DNA of 64,000 bases, from contig NZ_SHKY01000001.1 of NCBI RefSeq assembly GCF_004217545.1, positions 6,696,001 through 6,760,000 of the forward strand, in the 5' to 3' direction. The notes beneath the pieces are model-generated. The model made no database searches and was not told where the DNA came from. It saw only the letters and a list, made by a program, of their open reading frames with translations. The translations under genes were made by a program, and so were the position numbers. Origin of the DNA: Krasilnikovia cinnamomea. GTDB taxonomy: Bacteria; Actinomycetota; Actinomycetes; Mycobacteriales; Micromonosporaceae. Below, piece after piece: positions 53,896-63,158 of this stretch (positions are counted from its first letter, which is position 1; the number at the start of each line of letters is the position of its first letter).

Positions 53896-55284
53896 ATGTT
53901 GAAGCATCCCAGGGCCGCGCGGCCGGTGTCGGAGCAGGTGGCGGTGGCACCCCGGTACGGGCTGGAGAACCTGACCATCCCGCGGCACGAGCTGCCCGCC
54001 GACGAGCTGTCGCCCGACGTGGCGTACCAGATCGTGCACGACGAGCTGATGCTCGACGGCAACGCCCGCCTGAACACGGCCACGTTCGTCACCACGTGGA
54101 TGGAGCCGCAGGCCGACCGGCTGATGGCGGAATGCTTCGACAAGAACATGATCGACAAGGATGAGTACCCGCAGACCGCCGAGCTGGAGTCGCGGTGCGT
54201 GCACATCCTGAGCCGGCTCTGGCATGCGCCGGACCCGCGGCAGGCGACCGGCTGCTCCACGACCGGGTCCAGCGAGGCCGCCATGCTCGGCGGCCTCGCG
54301 CTCAAACGCCGCTGGCAGAAACGGCGCACGGCCGCGGGCGCCTCCACCGACCGGCCCAACCTGGTGATGGGCATCAACGTCCAGGTGTGCTGGGAGAAGT
54401 TCGCCAACTACTGGGACGTCGAGATGCGGCTGGTCCCGATGGACGGCGACCGCTACCACCTGAACGCCGAGGAGGCGGTGAAGCTCTGCGACGAGAACAC
54501 GATCGGCGTCGTCGCGGTCCTCGGTTCGACCTTCGACGGATCGTACGAGCCGGTCGCGGAGATCTGCGCCGCGCTCGACGACCTGCAGCAGCGCACGGGC
54601 GTCGACGTGCCCGTACACGTCGACGGCGCCTCGGGCGCGTTCATCGCGCCGTTCCTCGACCCGGAGCTGGAATGGGACTTCCGGCTGCCCCGGGTGGCGT
54701 CGATCAACACCTCGGGTCACAAGTACGGGCTGGTCTACCCGGGCGTCGGCTGGATCGTGTGGCGCGACGCGCAGGCACTGCCCGAGGATCTGATCTTCTG
54801 GGTGAACTATCTGGGCGACGACATGCCCACGTTCGCGCTCAACTTCTCCCGGCCCGGGGCCCAGGTCGCCGCGCAGTACTACAACTTCCTGCGGCTGGGC
54901 TTCGCCGGCTACACCCGGGTCCAGGGGTACGCCCGCGACGTCGCCACCCGGATGTCCGCGCAGATCGCCGAGTTGGGCCCGTTCGAGCTGATCACCCGCG
55001 GCGACGAGTTGCCGGTGTTCGCGGTGAAGCTGCGCGAGCAGGTCACCAACTTCACGGTGTTCGACGTCTCGCAGGCGCTGCGGGAACGCGGCTGGCAGGT
55101 GCCCGCGTACACGTTCCCCAAGAACCGCGAGGACCTCGCGGCCCTGCGGATCGTGGTCCGGCGCGGCTTCACCCACGACCTGGCCGACATGCTGGTCGAG
55201 GACCTGCGGCGGGCCCTGCAACGCCTGGAGAAGCAGCCCGTGCCGACGCACGACGCGTCCACCGCGTCCGGCTTCCATCACTAG
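53896..55284 (+). CDS. gadB: Glutamate decarboxylase
   Basis: 462-aa PLP enzyme converting glutamate plus H+ to GABA and CO2. The PLP lysine in SINTSGHKYG is residue 276 when counted from ATG 53896, the same number as in E. coli GadB, which together with GGGAG 7 bases upstream supports this start over ATG 53872. GCSTTGSSEAAMLGG, HVDGASGAFIAPF and FSRPGAQVAAQYY are further family blocks. The C-terminus includes GFHH. No glutamate/GABA antiporter gene is seen; a membrane protein gene follows. Confidence 0.95.
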   Translation: MLKHPRAARPVSEQVAVAPRYGLENLTIPRHELPADELSPDVAYQIVHDELMLDGNARLNTATFVTTWMEPQADRLMAECFDKNMIDKDEYPQTAELESRCVHILSRLWHAPDPRQATGCSTTGSSEAAMLGGLALKRRWQKRRTAAGASTDRPNLVMGINVQVCWEKFANYWDVEMRLVPMDGDRYHLNAEEAVKLCDENTIGVVAVLGSTFDGSYEPVAEICAALDDLQQRTGVDVPVHVDGASGAFIAPFLDPELEWDFRLPRVASINTSGHKYGLVYPGVGWIVWRDAQALPEDLIFWVNYLGDDMPTFALNFSRPGAQVAAQYYNFLRLGFAGYTRVQGYARDVATRMSAQIAELGPFELITRGDELPVFAVKLREQVTNFTVFDVSQALRERGWQVPAYTFPKNREDLAALRIVVRRGFTHDLADMLVEDLRRALQRLEKQPVPTHDASTASGFHH

Positions 55285-55301
55285 CGGGCCCGCCACCGGC
55301 C

Positions 55302-55913
55302 GTGTGGATGGCCCTCGCGTTCGCCCTCGGGTCGACGTGCTTCCTGATCGGCCCGATCCCGGGCTACGCCGAGCTGGTCGGCGACACCGCCGACGCGGTC
55401 ACGTTCTTCGTCGGCTCGATACTGTTCACCACCGGCGGCGCGCTGCAGGTCCGGGCCGCCGCGCCGGGGCGCCACGACCCCGGCCCGGGACGTGCCGCGT
55501 GGTGGGCGGCGATCACCCAGTCCGCCGGTACGGTCTTCTTCAACGTCTCCACCTTCCAGGCCATGCACACCGCCCTGTCCAGCCCCGGCTACGACCACCG
55601 GGTGTGGCGCCCGGACCTGTTCGGCTCGATCTGCTTCCTGGTCTCCGGCGCCATCGCCTACCGGGCGTCCGCCCGCCACGGCTGGCTCCCCGCGCGTGGC
55701 CCGGCCGGGTGGTGGCAGCCCGCCGTCAACCTGCTCGGCTGCGTCTTCTTCGGCGTCTCCGCGCTCGCCGGGTACGTCCTGCCCGCCACCGGATCGATGG
55801 TCAACGAGTACCTGGCCAACCTGAACACGTGCGCGGGCGCGGCCTGCTTCCTGGCCTGTGCCCTGCCCGGCCTGCGCCCCCGGCATGCGGCCGTCGGCGC
55901 CGCACCGGGTTGA
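55302..55913 (+). CDS. Small integral membrane protein downstream of gadB
   Basis: 203-aa protein with about five or six predicted helices (for example VWMALAFALGSTCFLIG, VTFFVGSILFTTGGAL, LFGSICFLVSGAIAY, AVNLLGCVFFGVSALAGYVL, TCAGAACFLACALPG). It resembles YrhK-like or other bacterial small membrane proteins with repeated two-helix units; function unknown. GTG 55302, or ATG 55308, starts 17-23 bases after the gadB stop, so the two are probably co-transcribed. A role in acid or osmotic stress is only inferred from that. Confidence 0.7.
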   Translation: MWMALAFALGSTCFLIGPIPGYAELVGDTADAVTFFVGSILFTTGGALQVRAAAPGRHDPGPGRAAWWAAITQSAGTVFFNVSTFQAMHTALSSPGYDHRVWRPDLFGSICFLVSGAIAYRASARHGWLPARGPAGWWQPAVNLLGCVFFGVSALAGYVLPATGSMVNEYLANLNTCAGAACFLACALPGLRPRHAAVGAAPG

Positions 55914-55938
55914 CCGGCCCACCCGCCGACCGGGGCGC

Positions 55939-56562
55939 TCAGCTCCCCACGGGTTCCTCGCTGGCGGACAGGGCCGCCGCGAGCTGGGTCGACCAGGCCC
56001 GCACCACGCGGGCGCGCCGCCGCGAGTCGTCCGTGAGCACGTCCGCCAGGGCCAGGCCGCGGGCCAGGTCGAGGGTGGCCTGGATCAGCCCGCGCGTGGC
56101 GGGGTCGCTGTCGTCCACCCGCAGCAGGCGGACCGCGCGCCGGTGCACCTCGCGGGCGAAGTGGCGCTCCAGCGGCACCACGGCGGCCCGCAGCTCCGGG
56201 TCGGCGGCCGCCACGGTCCACACCTGCAACGCGGCCCGGAACAGCTCCCCGCCCATCGCCTCGACCAGGCCGGTCACCACGGCGTGTACCCGCTCGGGCC
56301 CGGAACCCGCCGGGTCGGGCAGCGCGTCGAGCAGCGTCGTACGCTCCTCGAACATGTGCTCCAGCGCCGCGAGGATCAGCGCCTCCCTGGTCCGGTAGTG
56401 GTGTTGCACCGCGCCTCGGCTGATGCCGGCCTCGGCGGCGATGAAGCCGACCGTCGAGATCTCCCACCCGTGGGTGGCCAGGCAGCGGACGGCGGTCTCC
56501 AGCAGGCGCTGCCGGGTGGCGCGGCTGCGGTCCTGCTTGGGCACCGCGTCGTCAGTCGTCAC
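55939..56562 (-). CDS. TetR-family repressor of the acyl-CoA operon
   Basis: 207-aa regulator. The HTH lies in residues 12-60: RATRQRLLETAVRCLATHGW, TVGFIAAEAGISRGAVQHHYRTREAL. The remainder is the helical ligand-binding domain. GTG 56562 overlaps the carboxylase alpha stop by 11 bases, so it is the final gene of the leftward operon. It likely binds the perfect inverted repeat at 61905-61928 and is relieved by an acyl-CoA intermediate; the target is inferred. Confidence 0.88.
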   Translation of the reverse strand: MTTDDAVPKQDRSRATRQRLLETAVRCLATHGWEISTVGFIAAEAGISRGAVQHHYRTREALILAALEHMFEERTTLLDALPDPAGSGPERVHAVVTGLVEAMGGELFRAALQVWTVAAADPELRAAVVPLERHFAREVHRRAVRLLRVDDSDPATRGLIQATLDLARGLALADVLTDDSRRRARVVRAWSTQLAAALSASEEPVGS

Positions 56563-58570
56563 CGCTGTCCACCACGGCCAGCAGCGTACCCTGCGCGACC
56601 TGCTGTCCCACCACGACCGGCAGATCGATGACCGTGCCGTCGGCCGGGGCGTGCACGGCGTGTTCCATCTTCATGGCCTCCAGCCAGACCAGCGGCTGCC
56701 CGGCCACGACCGCGTCGCCGGCGCGCACCTGCACCCGGACCACGGTGCCGGGCAGCTGCGCCACCAGCGCCCCGGCCGGGACCTGCGCGGCCGGGTCGGT
56801 GAAGCGCGGCACGACGCGCAGCTCGATCGAGGAGTGCGGCCCGTCCACCACCACCCGGCGGTCGTCGCCCGTGCTGAAGCGGCCCACCCGCCACCGGCGG
56901 CGTACCCCGTCGACGTCGAGAACCACCTGCTCGGCGGTGGCCTCCACCAGGTCGATCCCGGTCATCCGGTCGACCTCGAGACCGGTGCGGCCGAACCGGT
57001 AGCGCACCTCGAACTCCTCGGGGCCCGCCGCGTAGGTGCGGCTGCGGTAGCCGACTTCGATGTTGCGGAATCCGCTGCGCACGCCGGGCAGCAGCGGATC
57101 GTGGGACCCGGCCCCGGCGTCGCCGAACCCGGCGGCGCGTTCGGCCGCCGCGTCGGACAGCGCCGCGACCAGCGCGCCGACGGCGGGTTCCAGGCCGGTG
57201 CCGATGGTCAGCTCGGCCGGCGGGTGGGCGGCGTAGAAGCCGGTGTCGGCCGTACCGGCCAGGAACACGGGGTGGCGCAGGCTCGCGACCAGCACGTCGC
57301 GGTTGGTGCCCAGGCCGTGGACGCGGGCGCGGCGCAGTGCGGCGGCCAACTGCCGGGCCGCGGCCTCCCGGGTCGGCGCGTACGCGACGACCTTGGCCAG
57401 CATGGCGTCGTAGTGGGTGCCGACGACGCTGCCGTCCTCGACGCCGGAGTCGAGGCGGATCCCGTCCGCCCCCGGATGGGCGAACCGCGCCGTCACGTGC
57501 GGGACGTCGAAGGTCTCCACGGTGCCGGTCTGCGGTCGCCAGTCGTCGGCGGGGCTCTCGGCGTACAGGCGGGCCTCGATCGCGTGGCCGGTCATCGTGG
57601 GTTCGGCGCCGGTCAGCGCCCGGCCCGCGGCGACGTCGAGCTGCAGACCCACCAGGTCGACCCCGGTGACGCACTCGGTGACCGGGTGTTCCACCTGCAA
57701 CCGGGTGTTCATCTCCAGGAACCAGAAGTCGCCCGCCGCGTCGGCGAGGAACTCCACCGTGCCCGCGCCGAGGTAGCCGACGGCGGACGCGGCGGCCCGG
57801 CCCGCGGCCAGCAACCGCGCGCGCAGGTCGCCGCCGATCCGCTCGACCAGCGGCGCGGGCGCCTCCTCGATGACCTTCTGGTGGCGGCGCTGCAGCGAGC
57901 ACTCCCGCTCGCCCAGCGCCCACACCGTGCCGTGGGCGTCCGCGACGATCTGCACCTCGACGTGGTGGCCGGACTCCACGAACCGCTCGCAGAACACGGT
58001 CGGGTCGCCGAACGCCGCGGCGGCCTCCCGCGACGCCGACGCCACCGCCGTCTCCAGATCGGCCAGCGCCCGGACCACCCGCATCCCCCGCCCGCCGCCA
58101 CCGGCGGACGCCTTCACCAGTACGGGCAGGTCGGCCTCGGTGACGGCGGACGGCTCCAGATCCGCCAGTACGGGCACCCCCGCGGCGGCCATCCGAGCCT
58201 TGGCCGCCACCTTCGAGCCCATCGCCGCGATGGCCTCCGGGTCCGGGCCGATCCACACCAGACCCGCCGCCTGGACGGCCCGGGCGAAGTCCGCCTGCTC
58301 CGACAGGAAGCCGTAGCCCGGGTGGACCGCGTCGGCGCCCGCCCGCTTCGCCGCCTCGATGATCAGGTCACCGCGCAGGTACGTCTCGGCCGGTGCGGCA
58401 CCGGGCAGGCGCACCGCGGCGTCCGCCTCCCGTACGTGCGGGCTGTCCGCGTCGGCGTCGGAGAAGACCGCCACGGTGTCCAACCCCCGGCGGCGGCACG
58501 TCGCGAAGATCCGGCGCGCGATCTCCCCACGGTTGGCGACCAGAACACTCGTGATCGGAACCTCGGTCAT
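56552..58570 (-). CDS. Biotin-dependent acyl-CoA carboxylase alpha subunit
   Basis: 672-aa biotin carboxylase plus biotin carrier protein. BC domain residues 5-450: VLVANRGEIARRIF, HPGYGFLSE, ATP-grasp KASAGGGGRGMRVV, MNTRLQVEHPVTE. A BT-like linking region follows (about 480-590), then the biotinyl domain with WLEAMKMEH, whose Lys carries biotin. With the beta subunit it would carboxylate an acyl-CoA (3-methylcrotonyl- or geranyl-CoA type). ATG 58570 starts 6 bases after the beta gene's stop. Confidence 0.93.
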   Translation of the reverse strand: MTEVPITSVLVANRGEIARRIFATCRRRGLDTVAVFSDADADSPHVREADAAVRLPGAAPAETYLRGDLIIEAAKRAGADAVHPGYGFLSEQADFARAVQAAGLVWIGPDPEAIAAMGSKVAAKARMAAAGVPVLADLEPSAVTEADLPVLVKASAGGGGRGMRVVRALADLETAVASASREAAAAFGDPTVFCERFVESGHHVEVQIVADAHGTVWALGERECSLQRRHQKVIEEAPAPLVERIGGDLRARLLAAGRAAASAVGYLGAGTVEFLADAAGDFWFLEMNTRLQVEHPVTECVTGVDLVGLQLDVAAGRALTGAEPTMTGHAIEARLYAESPADDWRPQTGTVETFDVPHVTARFAHPGADGIRLDSGVEDGSVVGTHYDAMLAKVVAYAPTREAAARQLAAALRRARVHGLGTNRDVLVASLRHPVFLAGTADTGFYAAHPPAELTIGTGLEPAVGALVAALSDAAAERAAGFGDAGAGSHDPLLPGVRSGFRNIEVGYRSRTYAAGPEEFEVRYRFGRTGLEVDRMTGIDLVEATAEQVVLDVDGVRRRWRVGRFSTGDDRRVVVDGPHSSIELRVVPRFTDPAAQVPAGALVAQLPGTVVRVQVRAGDAVVAGQPLVWLEAMKMEHAVHAPADGTVIDLPVVVGQQVAQGTLLAVVDSGDD

Positions 58571-58576
58571 GGTGCC

Positions 58577-60175
58577 TCACATCCGGAAGACGCCGAAGGC
58601 GTCGGTGCCCCGCACCGGCGCGGTGTGGATGGCCGACAGCGCCACGCCGAGCACGTCGCGGGTGTCGCGGGGGTCGATGATGCCGTCGTCGTAGATCAGC
58701 CCCGACAGCACCAGCGGCATCGCCTCGGCGGAGATCTGCTGCTCGATCATGTGCCGTACCACCTGCGCGCCGTCCTCATCGAACGGTTTGCCCTGCGCCA
58801 GCGCCGACGCCCGGGACACCAGGTACGTGACGTCGGCGAGCTGCTGGGCGCCCATCACCGCCGACCGCGCGCTCGGCCACGCGAAGACGAACCGCGGATC
58901 GTACGCCCGCCCGCACATCCCGTAGTGCCCGGCGCCGTACGAGTTGCCGATGAGCACCGAGACGTGCGGGACGGTCGAGTTGGACACCGCGTTGATCATC
59001 ATGGCGCCGTGTTTGATGATGCCGCCCTGCTCGTACTCGGCGCCGACCATGTAGCCGGTGGTGTTGTGCAGGAACACCAGCGGGGTGGCGGAGGAGTTGG
59101 CGAGTTGGATGAACTGGGCGGCCTTCTGCGCCTCCGCGCTGAACAGCACCCCACGGGCGTTGGCCAGAATGCCCACCGGATAGCCGTGCAGCCGCGCCCA
59201 CCCGGTCACCAGCGACGTGCCGTACAACGGTTTGACCTCGTCGAAGTCGCTGTCGTCGACGATGCGGGCGATCACCTCGCGGGGATCGAACGGTGCCTTC
59301 AGGTCGGGCGGCACGATCGACAGCAGCTCCTCGGCCGGATACCGGGGCGCGCGCGGCACCGCGGTCACCGGGCCGGACGCCTTGCGCCAGTTCAGCCGGG
59401 CGACGATCGAGCGCCCGATCCGGATGGCGTCCGGCTCGTCGCGGGCGTAGTGGTCGGCCAGCCCGGACACCCGGGCGTGCATCTCGGCGCCGCCCAGGGA
59501 CTCGTCGTCGGACTCCTCCCCGGTGGCGGCCTTGACCAGCGGCGGACCGGCGAGGAACACCTTGGACCGCTGCTCGATCATCACCACGTGGTCGCTCATC
59601 CCCGGCAGGTACGCGCCTCCGGCCGTGGAGTTGCCGAACACCAGCGCGATCGTGGGGATCCCGGCCGCCGACAGCTGGGTGAGGTTGCGGAACACCGCAC
59701 CGCCCGGGATGAAGACCTCCTTCTGGGTGGGCAGGTCGGCGCCGCCCGACTCGACCAGGGAGATCACCGGCAGCCGGTTCTGCCGGGCGATGTCGTGCAT
59801 GCGCAGGGTCTTCTTCAGCGACCACGGGTTGCTGGACCCGCCCTTGACTGTCGGGTCGTTCGCGATCAGCAGGCATTCCACGCCGCTGACCACGCCGATC
59901 CCGGCCACCACGCTGCCGCCCACGGTGAACGCGGAGCCGTACCCGGCCAGCGCGGCCAGCTCCAGGAACGGCGCGTCCGGGTCGAGCAGCAGCTCGATGC
60001 GTTCCCGGGCGGTGAGCTTGCCCCGGGAATGGTGGCGCTCGACCGCCTTGGCGCCGCCGCCCGCCACGGCCTGGGCGGTCTGCGCGGCCACCTCATCGAG
60101 GGCGCCGAGCATGGCCTGCCGCGCGGCGCGGGCGTCGCCCGTGGTGGTGTCGAGTGTGGACCGCAGGATCGTCAC
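58577..60175 (-). CDS. Acyl-CoA carboxylase beta (carboxyltransferase) subunit
   Basis: 532-aa carboxyltransferase with two crotonase-fold halves: GYGSAFTVGGSVVAG, NDPTVKGGSSNPWSLKKTLRM, LVESGGADLPTQ, FGNSTAGGAYLPGMSDHVVM in the N-half; ANARGVLFSAEAQKAAQFI, NTTGYMVGAEYEQGGIIKHGA, GNSYGAGHYGMCGRAYDP in the C-half. The set and length match methylcrotonyl-/geranyl-CoA carboxylase beta rather than propionyl-CoA carboxylase. GTG 60175 overlaps the AtuA-like stop (GTGA). Confidence 0.93.
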   Translation of the reverse strand: MTILRSTLDTTTGDARAARQAMLGALDEVAAQTAQAVAGGGAKAVERHHSRGKLTARERIELLLDPDAPFLELAALAGYGSAFTVGGSVVAGIGVVSGVECLLIANDPTVKGGSSNPWSLKKTLRMHDIARQNRLPVISLVESGGADLPTQKEVFIPGGAVFRNLTQLSAAGIPTIALVFGNSTAGGAYLPGMSDHVVMIEQRSKVFLAGPPLVKAATGEESDDESLGGAEMHARVSGLADHYARDEPDAIRIGRSIVARLNWRKASGPVTAVPRAPRYPAEELLSIVPPDLKAPFDPREVIARIVDDSDFDEVKPLYGTSLVTGWARLHGYPVGILANARGVLFSAEAQKAAQFIQLANSSATPLVFLHNTTGYMVGAEYEQGGIIKHGAMMINAVSNSTVPHVSVLIGNSYGAGHYGMCGRAYDPRFVFAWPSARSAVMGAQQLADVTYLVSRASALAQGKPFDEDGAQVVRHMIEQQISAEAMPLVLSGLIYDDGIIDPRDTRDVLGVALSAIHTAPVRGTDAFGVFRM

Positions 60176-61878
60176 GGTGCCTCCAACAACGATTCGGGGA
60201 TCTCGACGTGCCGCGCGCGCAGCCACTCGCCGAGCCCTTTGGCCTGCGGGTCGAAGCGCGCCTGGTAGGCCACGCCCGCGCCGAGCAGCCCTTCGATGAC
60301 GACGTTGACCGCGCGCAGATTCGGCAGCCGGGTGATCCGTACGGGCAGCCGTGCCGCCTCGGGCAGCAGCTCCCGGACGGTGTCCTCGGTGATCAGCGCC
60401 GCCAGCCACGGGTACGCCGCGTCGTCGCGCACCCACAGGCCCACGTTGGCGTCCCCGCCCTTGTCGCCGGAGCGGGCCCCGGCGACGGTGCCCAGCGGCA
60501 GCCGCCGGGTCGGGCCGGGCGGCCCGGGGTCGCGGGGGAGTGGCCCGGTCAGTGGTTCCAGGGCCCGGGTCTGCGACGGGGCGGCGATCGGCTCGACGGT
60601 CCCGTCCGGCAGCACCACCTCGTGCGCGGCGACGGACTGGGGCACGAACCCGGCCGTGTACACCCCGTACGGGTGGGCGCCGCCGGGTACGCCGGTGGCG
60701 AAGAACCCGGGGTAGGAGCCGAGCGCGAGCTCGACCGCGGTACTGGTGAACGCGCGCCCCGCCGTGGCCTCGTCCGGGTCGCGTGCCACGACCGTGAGCA
60801 GCGCCGACGCCTGTTGTTCGGTCGCGGCGTCCGGGGTGTCGAGCCGGGCCAGGGTCCAGCTCACCTCGGCGGGTTCGCGCGGGCAGGCGGCGGTGAACTG
60901 GCGGCGGAACAGCTCGGCCTTGGCCTCGATGTCCAGCCCGGTGAGCACCACGGTCAGCTCGTTGCGGTAGCCGCCGATCGCGGTGCGGCACACCTTGACC
61001 TCGGGGGGCGGGGCCTCACCGCGTACCCCGGTGATCTCGACCCGGTCCGGTCCGGCCTGGCGCAGCGACACCGTGTCGAGGCGGGTGGTGACGTCGGGGC
61101 CCGCGTAGCGGGCGTCGTCCACCTCGTACACGAGCTGGGCGGTGATGGTGCCGACGGTGACCGCGCCGCCGGTCCCGGGGTGTTTCGTGATGACGCTGGA
61201 GCCGTCGCGGGCGATCTCGGCGATCGGGAAGCCCGGCCGCAGCGGGTCGGCGACCTCGGTGAAGAACGCGTAGTTGCCGCCGGTGGCCTGGGTGCCGCAC
61301 TCGATGACGTGACCGGCCACGGTGGCACCGGCCAGCGCGTCGAAGTCCGCGCGGTCCCAGCCGAAGTGGGCGATGGCCGGGCCGACGGCCAGGGACGCGT
61401 CGGTCACCCGGCCGGTGACCACGATGTCGGCCCCGGCGCGCAGGGCCCGCGCGATGCCGAACGCCCCCAGGTAGGCGTGGGCGCCCAGCGGCGAGCCGAG
61501 CCCGAGGTCGCGGGCCCGCGCGGTCAGGTCGTCGCCGCGGACCAGCGCGATCCGCGGGCTCAGGCCGTGGCGCGCGGCCAGCTTCTCGATCGCGGTGACC
61601 AGCCCGGCCGGGTTGACCCCACCGGCGTTGGTGACCAGCCGCACGCCGCGGTCGAGGGCCAGCGCGAGGCAGTCGTCGAGCTGGGCGAGGAACGTACGGG
61701 CGTAGCCGGTCGCGGGGTCCTTCATCCGGTCCCGGCCGAGGATGAGCATGGTCAGCTCGGCGAGGTAGTCGCCGGTGAGCACGTCGAGCGCGCCGCCCTC
61801 CAGCATCTCCCGCATGGCCGCCAGCCGGTCCCCGTAGAAGCCGGAGCTGTTGCCCACCCGCAGCACGTCAGGGTCCAT
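60172..61878 (-). CDS. AtuA-family acyclic terpene utilisation protein
   Basis: 568-aa protein of the DUF1446/AtuA family. RVGNSSGFYGDR opens the fold, then LTGDYLAELTMLILGR, LVTNAGGVNP, ADIVVTGRVTDASL and HVIECGTQATGGNY; a C-terminal module has ARSGDKGGDANVGLW. AtuA is essential for citronellol/geraniol degradation in Pseudomonas, but its reaction is undefined; homologues occur beside many short branched acyl-CoA pathways. First gene of the leftward operon; ATG 61878 has no obvious ribosome site, and GTG 61890 is an alternative. Confidence 0.85.
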   Translation of the reverse strand: MDPDVLRVGNSSGFYGDRLAAMREMLEGGALDVLTGDYLAELTMLILGRDRMKDPATGYARTFLAQLDDCLALALDRGVRLVTNAGGVNPAGLVTAIEKLAARHGLSPRIALVRGDDLTARARDLGLGSPLGAHAYLGAFGIARALRAGADIVVTGRVTDASLAVGPAIAHFGWDRADFDALAGATVAGHVIECGTQATGGNYAFFTEVADPLRPGFPIAEIARDGSSVITKHPGTGGAVTVGTITAQLVYEVDDARYAGPDVTTRLDTVSLRQAGPDRVEITGVRGEAPPPEVKVCRTAIGGYRNELTVVLTGLDIEAKAELFRRQFTAACPREPAEVSWTLARLDTPDAATEQQASALLTVVARDPDEATAGRAFTSTAVELALGSYPGFFATGVPGGAHPYGVYTAGFVPQSVAAHEVVLPDGTVEPIAAPSQTRALEPLTGPLPRDPGPPGPTRRLPLGTVAGARSGDKGGDANVGLWVRDDAAYPWLAALITEDTVRELLPEAARLPVRITRLPNLRAVNVVIEGLLGAGVAYQARFDPQAKGLGEWLRARHVEIPESLLEAP

Positions 61879-61904
61879 GACACGTGACACTGGCACAGCC
61901 GAGA

Positions 61905-61928
61905 AAAACAAGCAAGCGTGCTTGTTTT
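61905..61928. promoter_or_regulatory. Perfect inverted-repeat operator between atuA-like and acyl-CoA dehydrogenase genes
   Basis: AAAACAAGCA (61905-61914) and TGCTTGTTTT (61919-61928) are exact reverse complements around the 4-base spacer AGCG. It lies in the 78-base gap between divergent genes, 27 bases from the AtuA-like ATG and 28 from the dehydrogenase ATG, so one repressor dimer pair could shut both. AT-rich arms stand out in this genome. The TetR gene of the same operon is the obvious candidate regulator. Confidence 0.85.
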
Positions 61929-61956
61929 CCCGGCGCGCCGTCGATACCGTCGACGG

Positions 61957-63102
61957 ATGCGGCTCACCGAGGACCACCGCGCGTTCGCCGACACCGTTCG
62001 CCGGTTCGTCGACACCGAGATCAACCCGTACGTCGACCAGTGGGAGGCGGCCGGGCGCGCGCCGCTGCACGACGTGTTCGCAAAGGCCGCCGCGCTCGGC
62101 CTGCTCGGCCTCGAATACGACGCGGCGTACGGGGGCGAGGGCGCCGAGCACAGCTTCCAGCTCGTCGCCGCCGAACAGTACGGGCGGATGCACGCCACCG
62201 GCATCGGCATGGCCATCGGCGTCCAGGCGATGATGGCCACCCCGTCCCTGCACGAGTACGGGACACCGGAGCTGAAACGGGACTACCTCGCCCCCGCCAT
62301 CGCGGGCACCGCGGTCACCGCGATCGCCGTGACCGAACCCGACACCGGCTCCGACGTCTCGCGCCTGCGTACCCGCGCGGTCCGCGACGGCGACGACTGG
62401 GTGATCACCGGCCGGAAGGTGTACATCACCAACGGGGCCCAGGCCGACTGGCTCTGCCTGCTGGCCCGCACCTCGGACGAGGGCGGCTACCGGGGCATGT
62501 CCCAGATCGTGGTGCCCACGGACTCGCCCGGCTTCACCGTGGCGCGCACTTTCGACAAGCTCGGCAACCGCTGCTCCGACACCGCCGAGCTGGTGCTGGA
62601 TTCGGTGCGGGTGCCGGTGGCCAACACGATCGGCGAGGTGGGGCGCGGCTTCCAGCAGCAGATGCGGCAGTTCGTCCTGGAGCGGATGTTCGCCGCGTAC
62701 TCCACCGTCGGGCAGTGCCAGTACGCCCTCGACCGCACCCGCGCGTACGTCACCGAGCGTTCCGTCTTCGGCCGCCCCCTGGCCGACCGCCAGTACGTCG
62801 CGTTCCGGCTCACCGAGCTGCAGGCCGAAGTGGACCTGCTGCGCAGCCACAACCTGCAGGCGTGCGAGGCGCACATGGCCGGCGAGGACATCACCCGGAT
62901 GGCCACCGTGGCCAAGCTCAAGGCGGGCCGCCTGGTCCGGGAGGTCGCGGACTACTGCCTGCAACTGCACGGCGGCACGGGCTACCTGGAGGAGACCTGG
63001 ACCGCCCGCCTGCTGCGCGACACCCGCCTGACCTCGATCGGCGCGGGCGCCGACGAGGTCATGCTGCAGGTCCTCGCCCGCCTGGACGGCCTGCCCGCCT
63101 GA
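61957..63102 (+). CDS. Acyl-CoA dehydrogenase, isovaleryl-/citronellyl-CoA type
   Basis: 381-aa FAD enzyme introducing a 2,3 double bond into an acyl-CoA. AVTEPDTGSDVSRL and WVITGRKVYITNGAQADW are substrate/FAD blocks; LQLHGGTGYLEETWTARLLRDTRL and the end IGAGADEVMLQ follow. Where medium-chain enzymes have the catalytic Glu (YEG), this has GAG, as isovaleryl-CoA dehydrogenase does, and a Glu is present at the alternative helix-G site (VLERMFAAY). That fits branched substrates. It diverges from the AtuA-like/carboxylase operon. Confidence 0.92.
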   Translation: MRLTEDHRAFADTVRRFVDTEINPYVDQWEAAGRAPLHDVFAKAAALGLLGLEYDAAYGGEGAEHSFQLVAAEQYGRMHATGIGMAIGVQAMMATPSLHEYGTPELKRDYLAPAIAGTAVTAIAVTEPDTGSDVSRLRTRAVRDGDDWVITGRKVYITNGAQADWLCLLARTSDEGGYRGMSQIVVPTDSPGFTVARTFDKLGNRCSDTAELVLDSVRVPVANTIGEVGRGFQQQMRQFVLERMFAAYSTVGQCQYALDRTRAYVTERSVFGRPLADRQYVAFRLTELQAEVDLLRSHNLQACEAHMAGEDITRMATVAKLKAGRLVREVADYCLQLHGGTGYLEETWTARLLRDTRLTSIGAGADEVMLQVLARLDGLPA

Positions 63103-63158
63103 TCCTGGCGTTCAACCGTGGGCGCCGTCTGCGCCCCGGCGGCCAGCGCTGTCGGCGG

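Noticed and set aside
56423..60268. A 1281-codon open frame on the + strand
   Set aside because: It is antisense to the TetR, carboxylase alpha and beta genes, its product is low-complexity His/Gly/Arg/Asp-rich, and it matches no family; a high-GC frame artefact.
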